NCBI RefSeq assembly: GCF_000420725.1
Contig: NZ_ATVM01000017.1
Coordinates: 1 to 58,806, forward strand
DNA length: 58,806 nucleotides
Reading direction: 5' to 3'
Source of the DNA: Marinococcus halotolerans DSM 16375
Lineage (GTDB): Bacteria; Bacillota; Bacilli; Bacillales; Marinococcaceae
The translations under genes were made by a program, and so were the position numbers. Each line of letters opens with the position of its first letter. Within the stretch, counting starts at the first letter, position 1. The notes under the pieces are model-generated. The model worked only from the letters and a program-made list of their open reading frames with translations. It was not told the origin of the DNA and did no database searches. Of the stretch, positions 1-8,871 are shown piece after piece.

Positions 1-182
1 CCATGGAAGGGTTTTTTGGCACGCTGAAATGCGAGGAATACTATCTGCCGGACTCGTTTTATGCCACCTATGAGGACCTGGTGGACGCGATTCGCCGCTA
101 TATCGGGTTTTACAACCACCAGCGATACCAGGAACATTTAAACGGCTTGACCCCGATAGAATACCGGAATCAAGCCGCTTAA
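1..182 (+). CDS. IS3-family (IS150 group) transposase, C-terminal fragment
   Basis: Only the last 59 codons lie in the window; the 5' part is cut off by the window edge, so it cannot be said whether the full gene is intact. The peptide carries the end of the DDE integrase core: a GTLK-C/E-E segment, then YIxFYNHxRYQxHLxGLTPxEYR, which is the usual C-terminus of IS3-family OrfB proteins. The final Glu of the DDE triad is expected just in the preserved GFFGTLKCEE segment. The reading frame ends in TAA and is followed within 20 bp by the element's terminal repeat. Role: DNA strand transfer during transposition. Confidence 0.85.
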   Translation, partial: MEGFFGTLKCEEYYLPDSFYATYEDLVDAIRRYIGFYNHQRYQEHLNGLTPIEYRNQAA

Positions 183-201
183 GAGTTTTACTTATTTTCA
201 T

Positions 202-226
202 TGTCTACTTGACGGGGGTCAGTTCA
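202..226 (+). repeat. Right terminal inverted repeat of the IS3-type element
   Basis: A segment starting TGTCTACTTGACGGGGG and ending TCAGTTCA matches the style of IS150-group ends (TGAACTGACCCC... read on the other strand) and sits just past the transposase stop. The partner repeat and any target duplication lie outside the window. The element therefore ends about 23 bp from the stop codon of the DUF4064 gene. Confidence 0.7.
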
Positions 227-248
227 TTTCTCGGAGCCCCCGTTTCTT

Positions 249-692
249 TTATTCCGGATATTCCTGTACGTTTGTAGAATTATCAGCTGGCGTATCCGGC
301 TTGCGGACAATAGCCATGATACCTGCCACAACGAGCAGAATAAAATGAACAATGGCAAACAAGCTGACTGCCAGAAAGCCCGCAATCGCTGCTGCGAAAA
401 ATAAGATACCGGAAGCGACAGAGCGTTTATTGCGCTTCAGCAGAAAGACGCCTACCGCTGCAAGAATTGTTGCGATTGCTGAAAAGATAATCAGGCTGAT
501 ACCCAGATTCGTAGCCTGCGCAGCCACCTCCTGAGCGTTCAGTGCTTCTCCTCCCTCTTGCTGCATCATCTGATTTGCTTCCTCTATCGCGGAGACGTCC
601 ACAAATAGAAAAATAATCCCTAAAACGATGCCAAGGCCGCTTAAAACGGCCGCAATAATTCCAAGTACTTTTTCTGCCGTACGTTTCACCAT
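249..692 (-). CDS. DUF4064 family membrane protein
   Basis: Protein of 147 aa starting MVKRTAEKVLG. I chose this ATG because GAGGAG lies 8 nt upstream; a longer in-frame start would place that site inside the gene. It has an N-terminal hydrophobic helix (about residues 10-32), an acidic/Gln-rich extracytoplasmic loop, and two or three further helices, ending in a short polar tail. This four-helix layout with an MVKRT start is typical of DUF4064 proteins of Firmicutes, whose function is unknown. It lies downstream of an ABC transporter gene pair in the same direction with a 72-bp gap. The IS end lies 23 bp past its stop, and no terminator is visible between them. Confidence 0.75.
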   Translation of the reverse strand: MVKRTAEKVLGIIAAVLSGLGIVLGIIFLFVDVSAIEEANQMMQQEGGEALNAQEVAAQATNLGISLIIFSAIATILAAVGVFLLKRNKRSVASGILFFAAAIAGFLAVSLFAIVHFILLVVAGIMAIVRKPDTPADNSTNVQEYPE

Positions 693-764
693 AGGCGCAC
701 ACTCCTCTTCATTTACTCTCAATTATTTTGTTCCCTGTCTACGCCTGGATTCAAACAACTTTCC

Positions 765-1724
765 TTAACCAGTTACGCTGATTTCTCTCTTTTTGAACAT
801 CCATATGGCAAAACCCATAAAAATCAGCCAGTATACAATCAGAACGATAATAGAAAAGCCAAGCGTCATGCTTTCCACCGGCGGTCCTCCGCTTGTAAAG
901 TACTGATTCAGGTTCGTATTTGCAAACAGCAGGTATTTCGGCCAGTCGTAGGCAAGAGCCAGAGTGCTTGTTACACCGGCTCCCACCACGTATAACAGAA
1001 CGCTGATGGCAATAGCCATCGCTTCACTCCGGAAAATGGCTGAAATGGCAAATGCCAGTGTCGCAAGCATGACAAAATTCACTGATCCGGTCAGGTAATC
1101 GATCGCAAGCGCAAGCACCTGCGGTCGTTGTTCGACCTCCCCGTCCGTGTAGATTAACTGTGTGGAAGGCTCACCAAATCCAAAGAAAAGGGCTCCCAGG
1201 ACGAACGATGCTCCGAAAAGAAGGGCTAGCATTGCCACAGCATAAAGGATAACCGTAAGGTATTTGGACATCAGTATTTTGATCCGGGACGGCGGGCGGA
1301 CCAGCAGCAGCTTAATGGTGCCGGTTTTAAATTCAGAGGAAATAATCGTTGCCGCTACGATAATGACAAAAATACTCAGCAGATCGAGTAACCCTGCATT
1401 CGTGCTCATAAACGACCAGACACTTTCTCCTGTCGCGCTCTGCGGCGGCAGATCATTCTGGATGCGGTATTCGTTTTCCGCGATTCGCTGCTCATAAAAA
1501 TCAGCTGCAGCCCCGCTGTCCTCGAGCGCCTGCCGATCTTCTTCAATCTGCTGTTCCAGACCGGCTTTCCACTGCGCTTCCGATGGCAGCTCGTCCGCTG
1601 ATGGCTGATTGGTGAGAGAATAAATAAGAACCCCCACCACTCCGAGGAGAAGAATCGCCGTCATCACCCATGTACTGATACGCCAGAACAGCTTCATCCA
1701 TTCGTTTTGAACCAGGCGGATCAT
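765..1724 (-). CDS. ABC-2 type transporter permease
   Basis: A 319-aa integral membrane protein: one N-terminal helix (about residues 17-37), a charged extracytoplasmic region of about 75 residues, then five hydrophobic segments and a basic C-terminus ending KKREISVTG. This is the ABC2 membrane family that exports peptides, antibiotics or unknown substrates. Its start overlaps the stop of the ATPase gene by 4 bp (ATGA), so the two are translationally coupled and surely form one transporter. Substrate cannot be told from sequence. Confidence 0.85.
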   Translation of the reverse strand: MIRLVQNEWMKLFWRISTWVMTAILLLGVVGVLIYSLTNQPSADELPSEAQWKAGLEQQIEEDRQALEDSGAAADFYEQRIAENEYRIQNDLPPQSATGESVWSFMSTNAGLLDLLSIFVIIVAATIISSEFKTGTIKLLLVRPPSRIKILMSKYLTVILYAVAMLALLFGASFVLGALFFGFGEPSTQLIYTDGEVEQRPQVLALAIDYLTGSVNFVMLATLAFAISAIFRSEAMAIAISVLLYVVGAGVTSTLALAYDWPKYLLFANTNLNQYFTSGGPPVESMTLGFSIIVLIVYWLIFMGFAIWMFKKREISVTG

Positions 1725-2647
1725 GAGGACCCCTCCTTCGACGTTGCTTGAAGAAACCGTTCTTCAAGCGTTTGTTTGTCTTCTTTTGCTTCATAAATGT
1801 CAAACCCGGCTTCCATGACGTAGCGCAGCAGGGCAGGGACATTCTCTTTTTCTATGTAGATCGTCAGCCGCTGCTCTGCTTCTTCTATTTTCAGATCCGG
1901 ATAAGCTTCTTTTACTACCTGCATCGCGGCCTCCAGCTTCTGCGGACCTACATCAATCTGGTACGGCAGCGGGCGCCCCTCTCCTTCTGAGACACGCTGA
2001 TCTTCAATACTGATCAGCTTACCGTCCTGAATAATCGCAAAACGATCACACATCAGCTCCATTTCTGAGAGCAAATGACTCGAAACAAGCACCGCCAGCC
2101 CTTCCTCCTCGGCCAACCGGCGCAGGTAAGCCCGTACCATCCGGATTCCTTCCGGATCCAGGCCGTTGGTCGGTTCGTCTAAAATCAACAGCTTCGGCCG
2201 GTGCAAAAGCGCCTGAGCAATACCGAGACGCTGCTTCATCCCTAAAGAAAAGGTGCGAACTTTTTTCTTTTTCACATGCCCGAGCTTCACGAGGTCAAGC
2301 AGCTCGTCAATACGCTTCTGATCTACTTTCCCGTTCATCCGTGCAAAGTGGATCAGGTTCTTTTCTGCCGTTAAATGATTGTACATTTCCGGGTTTTCCA
2401 CGATGGCCCCGACCTGTTTAATCGCCTTCGCGTACGATTTCTGGATGCTGTATCCGTCGATAAGAATATCGCCGGACGAAATAGGGGTAAGCCCCACCAT
2501 CATACGAATTGTGGTTGTTTTCCCCGCACCGTTCGGCCCAAGAAAGCCAAAAACCTCTCCCGGCTCGACAGAGAAACTCAGATCCTGAATGATCTCTTTA
2601 CCGCGAATACGCTTATGTACGTCATTCACTTCTAAAATCGATGACAT
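1721..2647 (-). CDS. ABC transporter ATP-binding protein (BcrA-like)
   Basis: 308 aa. Walker A GPNGAGKTT (residues 37-45), ABC signature SLGMKQ (about 134-139), Walker B LILDEP (about 154-159) and the switch His region SSHLL are all present. The C-terminal 90 residues form the regulatory extension common in bacitracin-type and lantibiotic-type exporters. It energises the overlapping permease downstream on the same strand. A good ribosome binding site (AGGAGAGGAAGCC) precedes the ATG. Whether it gives immunity to a peptide or does something else is unknown, as no two-component genes or peptide precursors are nearby. Confidence 0.9.
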   Translation of the reverse strand: MSSILEVNDVHKRIRGKEIIQDLSFSVEPGEVFGFLGPNGAGKTTTIRMMVGLTPISSGDILIDGYSIQKSYAKAIKQVGAIVENPEMYNHLTAEKNLIHFARMNGKVDQKRIDELLDLVKLGHVKKKKVRTFSLGMKQRLGIAQALLHRPKLLILDEPTNGLDPEGIRMVRAYLRRLAEEEGLAVLVSSHLLSEMELMCDRFAIIQDGKLISIEDQRVSEGEGRPLPYQIDVGPQKLEAAMQVVKEAYPDLKIEEAEQRLTIYIEKENVPALLRYVMEAGFDIYEAKEDKQTLEERFLQATSKEGSS

Positions 2648-2755
2648 GGCTTCCTCTCCTTACTTATAGGCATTTAACTCGTTCATTTTCCTATTTTTGG
2701 AACATAGGTGTCAATGCTTTCTTGCGTTTTTACGTAATAAATGTCCGTACGTTTC

Positions 2756-2789
2756 AAAAAACCGGCATCCGCTGTAGACGGTGCCGGCT
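2756..2789 (-). terminator. Intrinsic terminator after the monooxygenase gene
   Basis: On the minus strand CCGGCA and TGCCGG-type arms enclose a 14-nt loop and are followed by six T. It lies 16 bp after the monooxygenase stop codon. Confidence 0.85.
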
Positions 2790-2804
2790 TTAAGAAAACT
2801 TTTC

Positions 2805-4514
2805 TTATTTACTGAATGCCAGTTGTTTTTTCCACCTGCGGCTGATCGATTTGATGTTTTGCTGCCATTTCCGGGCTTCCTGCTCCTCCAGGTTCCATTC
2901 AGCTCCTGCTGCAAGAAACAGTTCAACTGCATTCTTCCAGCTGCTCCACCCTGCAGCATCGCTGTGAAAAAGCAAATAACCATCCGGCCGTACGAGCATA
3001 GATTCCCCCGGCCCGATTAATTGCCGGAACTCCCTGCTTAAATGCCTTTCACTCCAGCATAGAATATCATCAGGCTGCCCCATTGTCGGTGTCGGAGCTA
3101 CTAATGCAGGCTGTATCATATTGCCAAAATAAGGAGCGGATTTACGTATCCAGCGCTTAATAAACGCGTATTCCTTGTCGATCCGGCTGCCGCTCGTGCG
3201 CATTACAAATAAAAATTTCCCTTCCTGCAAATGCTCATACAGCCTGGTTTTTTGATTTTCAAAATCCGTTAATGCTGTGTCGGGCACCCGGTCTCCTGGA
3301 TGCAGTACTCCTTCGCGCTGGAGTTCTTCTTTCAGCGGCGGTGCCGAGGCCCGGTATCTCACGGACAAATGTGACAGTCTCCGGATAAAGGCCTCCGGGA
3401 GCTGTTCAATCATCTCCACCATTTTCAGTGTCCGGTTTCTTGCCTGCACAGCAATAGGCTTTTGCACCGTCAGGCTCCGCACCGTCCAGTCTGTCGTCCG
3501 GTTGACTTTTTTCGCGACTGGAAGCCGCTCAGCCTCGTATGTCTTAAGCAGTGTTTCCGGACAGGCTCTTGCGCATACCATGCCAAGCTTCCAGCCTAAA
3601 TTAATGCTGTCCTGGATGCCGAGGTTTACACTCTGGCTTGTCATCGGGTGATGGGAGTGAGCCGCTTCACCAACCAAAAAGACATCACCCGCCCGAAATT
3701 CTTTTGCCTGGTGAAATACAGCCTGCTTCGACTGCACCGATAGCGCCGTTTGCATGGACAACGGGCGGCCAGTGATTTTCTGGTAGAGCTCCCGCAGAGA
3801 GGCTTCCGTATTTTCAAGGCGGGCGTTTGGCTTATCGCGGTCGATCATCATGATTCTCGCCTGATGGCCGGGAAGGTCTGCGGCAAACATAATTCCTTTT
3901 TTATTAAACACCATGGACGGCGCATTGGTTGTCAGCTGCTGCTCTGTTTTCACATCCGCCATCATTAATTCAGAGCCGCCCTCCATCTTGCATTTAATGG
4001 AAGCAAGCTGCCGGACCACACTTTCAATTCCGTCGGCCCCAACGATATAATCCGCAATTATCCGCTCTTCTATATTATTTTTTTCGATTAACGCTTCTGT
4101 TTTTAAACCATTCTGCTTCAGCTGAGTAAGGCGCGTCCCCCATTCCACAGACGTTTTCACCAGCGAGCGCTGCAATACACGCTGCACATCACAGTTAGCC
4201 AACGACAATACAAATGGATAAGGAGATTCTTCTTTCAAAAAATCGAAGGAAGGTGTAAAAATCTGTTTTCCTTCGTAATTGAATTCCAGTGAACGATAAG
4301 GGATGCCAGCATCCAGTAATGGTTTGGCCAGTTTAATGCTTTCTAGCACTTCAAGTGTCCGCGCATACAAAAGCAGCGCTTTAGGTTCGTGGGCAGGAGA
4401 CTTCTCAGCTTCAAGCAGCCGTACATTTACATCATAGCGTTCCAAAGCCCGCGCCAGCACAAGTCCTTCAATGCTTGTACCGGCGATAATAATATTTGTA
4501 TGACTCGTAATCAT
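2805..4514 (-). CDS. FAD-dependent monooxygenase, aromatic hydroxylase type
   Basis: 569 aa when started at MITSHTN; longer starts exist but would run into the acetyltransferase gene. The fold is that of PheA/TfdB/UbiH-type flavoprotein hydroxylases: an N-terminal Rossmann strand (IIIAGTSIEGLVLA), a DG motif (IVGADGIESVVRQ, about residues 175-190), and a GD-like motif (VFLVGEAAHSHHP, about 285-300) followed by the usual NLGIQDSINLGWKL helix, then a thioredoxin-like C-terminal domain. Two positions are unusual: the dinucleotide motif lacks the second glycine of GxGxxG, and the Asp of GDAAH is Glu. The GNAT gene lies 19 bp upstream. Substrate unknown; it may hydroxylate a phenolic or an antibiotic-like compound. 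Confidence 0.8.
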   Translation of the reverse strand: MITSHTNIIIAGTSIEGLVLARALERYDVNVRLLEAEKSPAHEPKALLLYARTLEVLESIKLAKPLLDAGIPYRSLEFNYEGKQIFTPSFDFLKEESPYPFVLSLANCDVQRVLQRSLVKTSVEWGTRLTQLKQNGLKTEALIEKNNIEERIIADYIVGADGIESVVRQLASIKCKMEGGSELMMADVKTEQQLTTNAPSMVFNKKGIMFAADLPGHQARIMMIDRDKPNARLENTEASLRELYQKITGRPLSMQTALSVQSKQAVFHQAKEFRAGDVFLVGEAAHSHHPMTSQSVNLGIQDSINLGWKLGMVCARACPETLLKTYEAERLPVAKKVNRTTDWTVRSLTVQKPIAVQARNRTLKMVEMIEQLPEAFIRRLSHLSVRYRASAPPLKEELQREGVLHPGDRVPDTALTDFENQKTRLYEHLQEGKFLFVMRTSGSRIDKEYAFIKRWIRKSAPYFGNMIQPALVAPTPTMGQPDDILCWSERHLSREFRQLIGPGESMLVRPDGYLLFHSDAAGWSSWKNAVELFLAAGAEWNLEEQEARKWQQNIKSISRRWKKQLAFSK

Positions 4515-4533
4515 ATCTCCAGCCCCCATCCTC

Positions 4534-4995
4534 TTAAAGCTCTTTATGCACCGTAACCCGTCTTGGCTCATATCCAATTTTTTTATAGAAGGCTTCTGCT
4601 ATATAATTCTGTGCCAGATAGTCCAGTTCAAGCCTTTCTGCTCCGTAGTCTCGCGCAGCGTACTCCGCCTCTTTCATCAAAAAGGCCCCAACGCCCTGAC
4701 CCTGATGTTGATCCTTCACAACAATCTGGTAAATGTAGCCGTAGCGCGAAGGACGTTTAAAATCGTTGCCCTTCTCTTTACGAAGCTCAAGCCAGACGTA
4801 TCCCAGCGGCTCTTCGTCTTCGACAGCGATAAAAAACATGTGGGAGTCGTCAGAAAGCTTTTTTTCAAAATACGATTGAGCCGACGGCTGATCGTAAGGG
4901 AAGAAAAGTTCAGGATGAAGGTTTACGTGCCATTCGTGCAGTGACTGGTTTAACTGGCTGAGCAGCACCGGATCTTCTGTTCTTTTAATATACAT
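4534..4995 (-). CDS. GNAT family N-acetyltransferase
   Basis: 153 aa. The ATG at 4995 has AGGGGG 7 nt upstream and is preferred to the GTG two codons earlier. Motif A is clear: IYQIVVKDQHQGQGVGAFLMKEAE gives the acetyl-CoA pyrophosphate loop (QGQGVG). The later LDYLAQNYIAEAFYKKIGYEP segment is the usual motif B with N and Y residues near the active site. It precedes the FAD monooxygenase in the same direction, with 19 bp between them, so both are likely co-transcribed. Acceptor substrate unknown. Confidence 0.85.
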   Translation of the reverse strand: MYIKRTEDPVLLSQLNQSLHEWHVNLHPELFFPYDQPSAQSYFEKKLSDDSHMFFIAVEDEEPLGYVWLELRKEKGNDFKRPSRYGYIYQIVVKDQHQGQGVGAFLMKEAEYAARDYGAERLELDYLAQNYIAEAFYKKIGYEPRRVTVHKEL

Positions 4996-5006
4996 AACCA
5001 CGCCCC

Positions 5007-5066
5007 CTATTCAGTATCCTTCACATTCTTTTTTTCTTCCACTACCTTCTTTCCGTCCTTTTCCAT
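5007..5066 (-). CDS. Very short ORF (19 aa) upstream of the acetyltransferase
   Basis: MEKDGKKVVEEKKNVKDTE, highly charged, with an excellent ribosome binding site (AGGAGAAGG, 2-6 nt from ATG). Its stop codon lies 11 bp before the acetyltransferase start and directly abuts that gene's AGGGGG site. This layout is what translational coupling or a leader peptide would give. It has no recognisable family; it could also be a chance ORF in front of a real gene. Confidence 0.4.
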   Translation of the reverse strand: MEKDGKKVVEEKKNVKDTE

Positions 5067-5262
5067 ATCCTTCTCCTGCCAATAAAAAGAGTCCTGAGGC
5101 ATGCCCACTGCAGTTTTTTTATACGTCCTCCGAATGAAGCTGCACAAGTATTTTACCATTATTATACAAATTTTTGCGCGTGATTTCGTTGTTTATGAGA
5201 TTTTATGTTAAAGTGGAAAAGGTTTATGCTTTTAACCTCGTCTACTGATGGGAGGACATGAA

Positions 5263-6123
5263 ATGTTTTCAATGGTCGCGATTGATTTGGATGGCACTCT
5301 TTTGAACAGTGGAAACCAATTGGATGACAAGACGATACAAACCCTTGAGGCAGCTGTCGAAAACGGTATTGATATCGTTATCGCTACAGGCAGAGCCCAT
5401 TTTGACGTATGGAATATTCTTAAAAATACTTCTCTTCATCCGTGGGTAATCTCTGCGAACGGTGCTGCTATTCACTCTCCGGACCGTGAGTTGTACATCT
5501 CCGTGCCTCTCCCAAAAGACACAGGCATGGAAGTGCTTTCGTGGCTTCATCAGCAGGAATTTTATTATGAAGCGTTTACAGAAAAGGCTATCTACACTCC
5601 CCACAACAGCCGGCAACTGCTTCAAATCGAGCAGGACCGGATCAAAAGCTCCAATCCCCATGCGGACACAGCCTCCATGCAGAAAGCAGCGGAACGGCAA
5701 TACAGCCAGCTCGGATTTTCTTTTATTGAAAGCTATCTCGAACTGCATGATATGAACGTTTCCCTCTATAATATTTTGGCCGTTTCTTTTATCGAAGAAA
5801 AGCGCCAGGCAGGCATTGACCACTTTAAACAACGGGAGGATTTAACCCTCGTTACTTCGGGTGATCATAATTTCGAGGTAGAACATACAGGAGCTTCGAA
5901 GGGGCTTGCGCTTGAAAGACTTGCTACAGAGCTTGCTGTACCGTTAAAAGATACCGCAGCCATCGGAGACAATTACAATGATATCAGCATGCTTGAAACA
6001 GCCGGCTATGCCGTCGCTATCGGGAACGCTGTGGATGAAGTAAAAGCCATGAGCGACCATATTGTTGGCACAAACGACGAATACGGCGTCGTGGAAGCTC
6101 TTACATACATGATGAATTCTTAA
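5263..6123 (+). CDS. HAD superfamily Cof-type phosphatase
   Basis: 286 aa starting MFSMVAIDLDGTLL; the GGGAGG ribosome binding site ends 7 nt before this ATG, so the upstream in-frame ATG that overlaps it is not used. Motif I DLDGTLL holds the nucleophile and acid Asp; IATGR is motif II; the Lys of motif III lies in the GASKGLALERLA stretch; GDNYNDISML is motif IV. The long C2 cap between motifs II and III marks the Cof/IIB subfamily, which dephosphorylates sugar phosphates, FMN or pyridoxal phosphate. It stands alone and is closed by a strong terminator. Confidence 0.9.
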   Translation: MFSMVAIDLDGTLLNSGNQLDDKTIQTLEAAVENGIDIVIATGRAHFDVWNILKNTSLHPWVISANGAAIHSPDRELYISVPLPKDTGMEVLSWLHQQEFYYEAFTEKAIYTPHNSRQLLQIEQDRIKSSNPHADTASMQKAAERQYSQLGFSFIESYLELHDMNVSLYNILAVSFIEEKRQAGIDHFKQREDLTLVTSGDHNFEVEHTGASKGLALERLATELAVPLKDTAAIGDNYNDISMLETAGYAVAIGNAVDEVKAMSDHIVGTNDEYGVVEALTYMMNS

Positions 6124-6223
6124 ACGATGCATTTTTTCATCTGTCTTTATCATACCACGTACTGGCATATTTTCGTCTGCCTTTCCGAAATATAAACATA
6201 GGTGCTGACACCTTGCTGCATGA

Positions 6224-6262
6224 GCCGGGATCCGAAGAATTTCTTTGGATCCCGGCTTTTTT
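6224..6262 (+). terminator. Intrinsic terminator after the HAD gene
   Basis: Near-perfect 16-bp hairpin (GCCGGGATCC ... GGATCCCGGC) followed by TTTTTT, 100 bp after the HAD stop. Confidence 0.9.
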
Positions 6263-6264
6263 CA

Positions 6265-6295
6265 TAAAAAAATCCCGTGCCTTTTCAGGCACGGG
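6265..6295 (-). terminator. Intrinsic terminator after catalase
   Basis: CCCGTGCC/GGCACGGG hairpin; on the minus strand it is followed by a run of T, 64 bp after the katA stop. It lies back to back with the terminator of the opposing HAD gene. Confidence 0.9.
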
Positions 6296-6358
6296 TACAA
6301 GTTGTGAGTGGATGATGCATAAAATTAAAATTGGTGATTGCGCAAACGATGGTAATGC

Positions 6359-7822
6359 TTACGCTTCTTCTTGTGGTACTTTATAGCCAAGTCCTTCTGC
6401 AATACGGCGTCCGTAATCCGGATCCGCTTTGTAGAAGATATCCAATTGACGTTTAATAATTTCATCCTTGCGAACTGGTTTCATGTGGCCCACGAATGCA
6501 TCAACGAGACGCTGCTTTTCGTCCTCGCTCATCATGCGGTACAAGTCGCCAGCCTGGGTATAGTGATCGTCGTCAGGATAAGGCGTGCTTGCAACCTTTC
6601 CTTCTACATCAAACGGGCTGATTTCTGCTGCCGCGTCTTCAGTCGGTCCACCATAGCTGTTCGGTTCATAGTTCTTCGAACCGCCGCCATTGTCGTCCGT
6701 ACGCATGAAGCCGTCACGCTGGTAGTTGTTTGTGCCGCTTACTGGTTTGTTAACCGGAATCTGCTCATGATTTGCGCCTACGCGGTAACGGTGGGCGTCG
6801 GAGTAAGAGAACAGACGTCCCTGCAGCATTTTATCCGGGGAAGCTTCAATACCAGGCACAAAGTGTCCCGGGGAAAACGCAGCCTGCTCTACTTCGGCGA
6901 AGTAGTTTTCAGGATTTTTGTTTAATGTCATACGGCCGACTTCAATACGTGGATAGTCTTCCTTCGACCAGATTTTTGTAACATCAAACGGATCCCATTT
7001 GTACGTGAGTGCTTCTTCATAAGGCATAATCTGCACGTACAGCGTCCAGGAAGGATAATCTCCTTCTTCAATAGCGTTGAACAGATCTTCCGTATGATAG
7101 TCCGGGTTCTCCCCTGCCATTTGATTTGCGGTTGGCTCGTCAAGGTTTTTAACGCCCTGATCACTGACAAAGTGGTATTTTACCCAGAATGCTTCTCCCT
7201 GGTCGTTGACCCACTTAAATGTGTGACTGCCGTAGCCATTCATATGGCGCCATGTTGCCGGAATACCACGGTCGCCGTGCAGATACGTGATCTGGTGCAG
7301 CGATTCTGGGGAAAGGGACCAGAAGTCAAATGCCATATCCGGATCCTTCAAGTGCGTCTGTGGATCACGTTTTTGTGTGTGGATGAAATCCGGAAACTTG
7401 ATAGCGTCACGAATAAAGAAGATTGGTGTGTTGTTACCTACGAGATCGTAGTTACCTTCTTCTGTATAGAATTTTACTGCGAAACCGCGCGGGTCACGTA
7501 CAGTGTCCGCTGAACCGGATTCGCCCGCCACTGTGGAAAAACGGATGAACATCGGCGTTTCTTTCCCTTTTTCGCTTAAGAAATCGGCTTTAGTATAGTT
7601 GGAAATTTCGTCGTTTGTCACTTCAAAAACACCATGAGCACCGCCGCCTTTTGCGTGTACGACACGCTCAGGAATACGCTCGCGGTTAAAGTGAGCAAGT
7701 TTTTCTAAAAGGTGTACGTCCTGAATAAGGGCAGGACCTCTGGTGCCTGCTGTCAACGAGTTCTGGTTATCTCCTACTGGAGCACCTGAACCGGTTGTTT
7801 GTACATTTTTACGATCAGCCAT
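6359..7822 (-). CDS. katA: Catalase, small-subunit heme type (KatA)
   Basis: 487 aa, the usual length for clade 3 catalases. The distal heme His is in [11 protein letters not shown] (about residue 54), the Asn in the VGNNTPIFF region (about 128), and the proximal Tyr in [17 protein letters not shown] (about 337). It splits hydrogen peroxide to water and oxygen in the cytoplasm. The ATG follows AGAGGTGATG. Upstream there is a sigma-A-like promoter and a 15-bp site resembling a PerR box, so induction by peroxide is likely. It is monocistronic. Confidence 0.96.
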   Translation of the reverse strand: MADRKNVQTTGSGAPVGDNQNSLTAGTRGPALIQDVHLLEKLAHFNRERIPERVVHAKGGGAHGVFEVTNDEISNYTKADFLSEKGKETPMFIRFSTVAGESGSADTVRDPRGFAVKFYTEEGNYDLVGNNTPIFFIRDAIKFPDFIHTQKRDPQTHLKDPDMAFDFWSLSPESLHQITYLHGDRGIPATWRHMNGYGSHTFKWVNDQGEAFWVKYHFVSDQGVKNLDEPTANQMAGENPDYHTEDLFNAIEEGDYPSWTLYVQIMPYEEALTYKWDPFDVTKIWSKEDYPRIEVGRMTLNKNPENYFAEVEQAAFSPGHFVPGIEASPDKMLQGRLFSYSDAHRYRVGANHEQIPVNKPVSGTNNYQRDGFMRTDDNGGGSKNYEPNSYGGPTEDAAAEISPFDVEGKVASTPYPDDDHYTQAGDLYRMMSEDEKQRLVDAFVGHMKPVRKDEIIKRQLDIFYKADPDYGRRIAEGLGYKVPQEEA

Positions 7823-7857
7823 GCTTTCATCACCTCTTAATTATTTTCATATTCCAT

Positions 7858-7907
7858 ATGATAACATAACCCACATAAAAATCAATATTATTTTATAACA
7901 ATTTTAA
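7858..7907 (-). promoter_or_regulatory. katA promoter with PerR-like box
   Basis: On the minus strand TTGATT (7880-7885) and TATCAT (7858-7863) are separated by 16 bp. Just upstream, 7893-7907 reads TTATAACAATTTTAA on the plus strand, 12 of 14 defined positions of the PerR/Fur-type consensus TTATAATNATTATAA. Position and target gene both suit PerR. Confidence 0.6.
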
Positions 7908-8094
7908 TCTGGAAATTTACTTTTCAACCGTTGCACACTTTAAAAACAGCTTAAAGCCTTTAAAAATCATTATTTCCATCGACTCAATTGAATATCTGTC
8001 TGCTTAATTGAAAATCATAGCGAATCTCCGGCGCTCTGAGCGAAAGAGCAGGCGTATTCGTTTAATAATCATGCTCTTGCTCTTTTTATGGGCT

Positions 8095-8871
8095 TTACTT
8101 CAAAAATTCTCTGATTTCTTCTACGAACCGTTCATGCTCTTCAACGTTTATTCCGTGCCCCGAGTACTCGTATTCCACAAACCGGCATGAAGGAATCAGA
8201 TCAGCTATTTCCCGGCCGTATTCCGGCGGATTCAGGCCATCGTATTTCCCGCTGATCACAAGCGATTCTGCCTCTACGAAAGGAAGCTGATCACGGAAAT
8301 CAAACCCCTTTAAAGCATCAGAAGCTGCCTGCTCTTCTTCAGCATTCAGCTCAACGGCCCGGCCTTCAATCTGCTTTGACCAGTCCTGTACCTTGCCGAT
8401 ATCATGATAGATATACATCGAGGCTTTATTTAATTTTTCACGATGGGAAAGACCGCTCAACTCGGCTTCATGCTCAGCAAACAAGCGGGCAGTGGAAGAA
8501 GTTTTTCCATGTGCCTTCGGTGCTGTTAACACAAGCTTCGATACTCTTTTTGGAGCTTCAACAGCTACACCCTGAGCGATATAGCTTCCCATTGAAACAC
8601 CCACCAGGTGAGCTGATTCAATGTCAAGCTTATTCATCATGTGCAGTACATCCTGTATATGATCCTCCAATGTATATGCTTCAGGCTTGTCCGACCTGCC
8701 GTGTCCTCTCATATCAAGAGCTATAACACGGAACTGGTCTTTCAACCGATCCATTTCACGCTCAAACATCGTGTGATCCCCAGTCAGTCCGTGCAGAAAT
8801 ATGACAGGATATCCTTGTCCGGCTTCTTTATAATACAGAGTGACTTTGTCCGCACTGCTCATCGTCGCCAT
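8095..8871 (-). CDS. Alpha/beta hydrolase
   Basis: About 258 aa. Oxyanion segment VIFLHGLTGDH, then DMRGHGRSDKP, nucleophile elbow GVSMGSYIAQ (Ser near residue 95), an acidic residue in SGKYDGLNP, and a C-terminal His in EYSGHGINVE complete the Ser-Asp-His triad. The family covers esterases, lipases and C-C hydrolases; substrate is unknown. Three nearby ATG codons compete; the one chosen has GAAGGG 9 nt upstream. It is divergent from the Yip1 gene and reads towards katA. Confidence 0.88.
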   Translation of the reverse strand: MATMSSADKVTLYYKEAGQGYPVIFLHGLTGDHTMFEREMDRLKDQFRVIALDMRGHGRSDKPEAYTLEDHIQDVLHMMNKLDIESAHLVGVSMGSYIAQGVAVEAPKRVSKLVLTAPKAHGKTSSTARLFAEHEAELSGLSHREKLNKASMYIYHDIGKVQDWSKQIEGRAVELNAEEEQAASDALKGFDFRDQLPFVEAESLVISGKYDGLNPPEYGREIADLIPSCRFVEYEYSGHGINVEEHERFVEEIREFLK

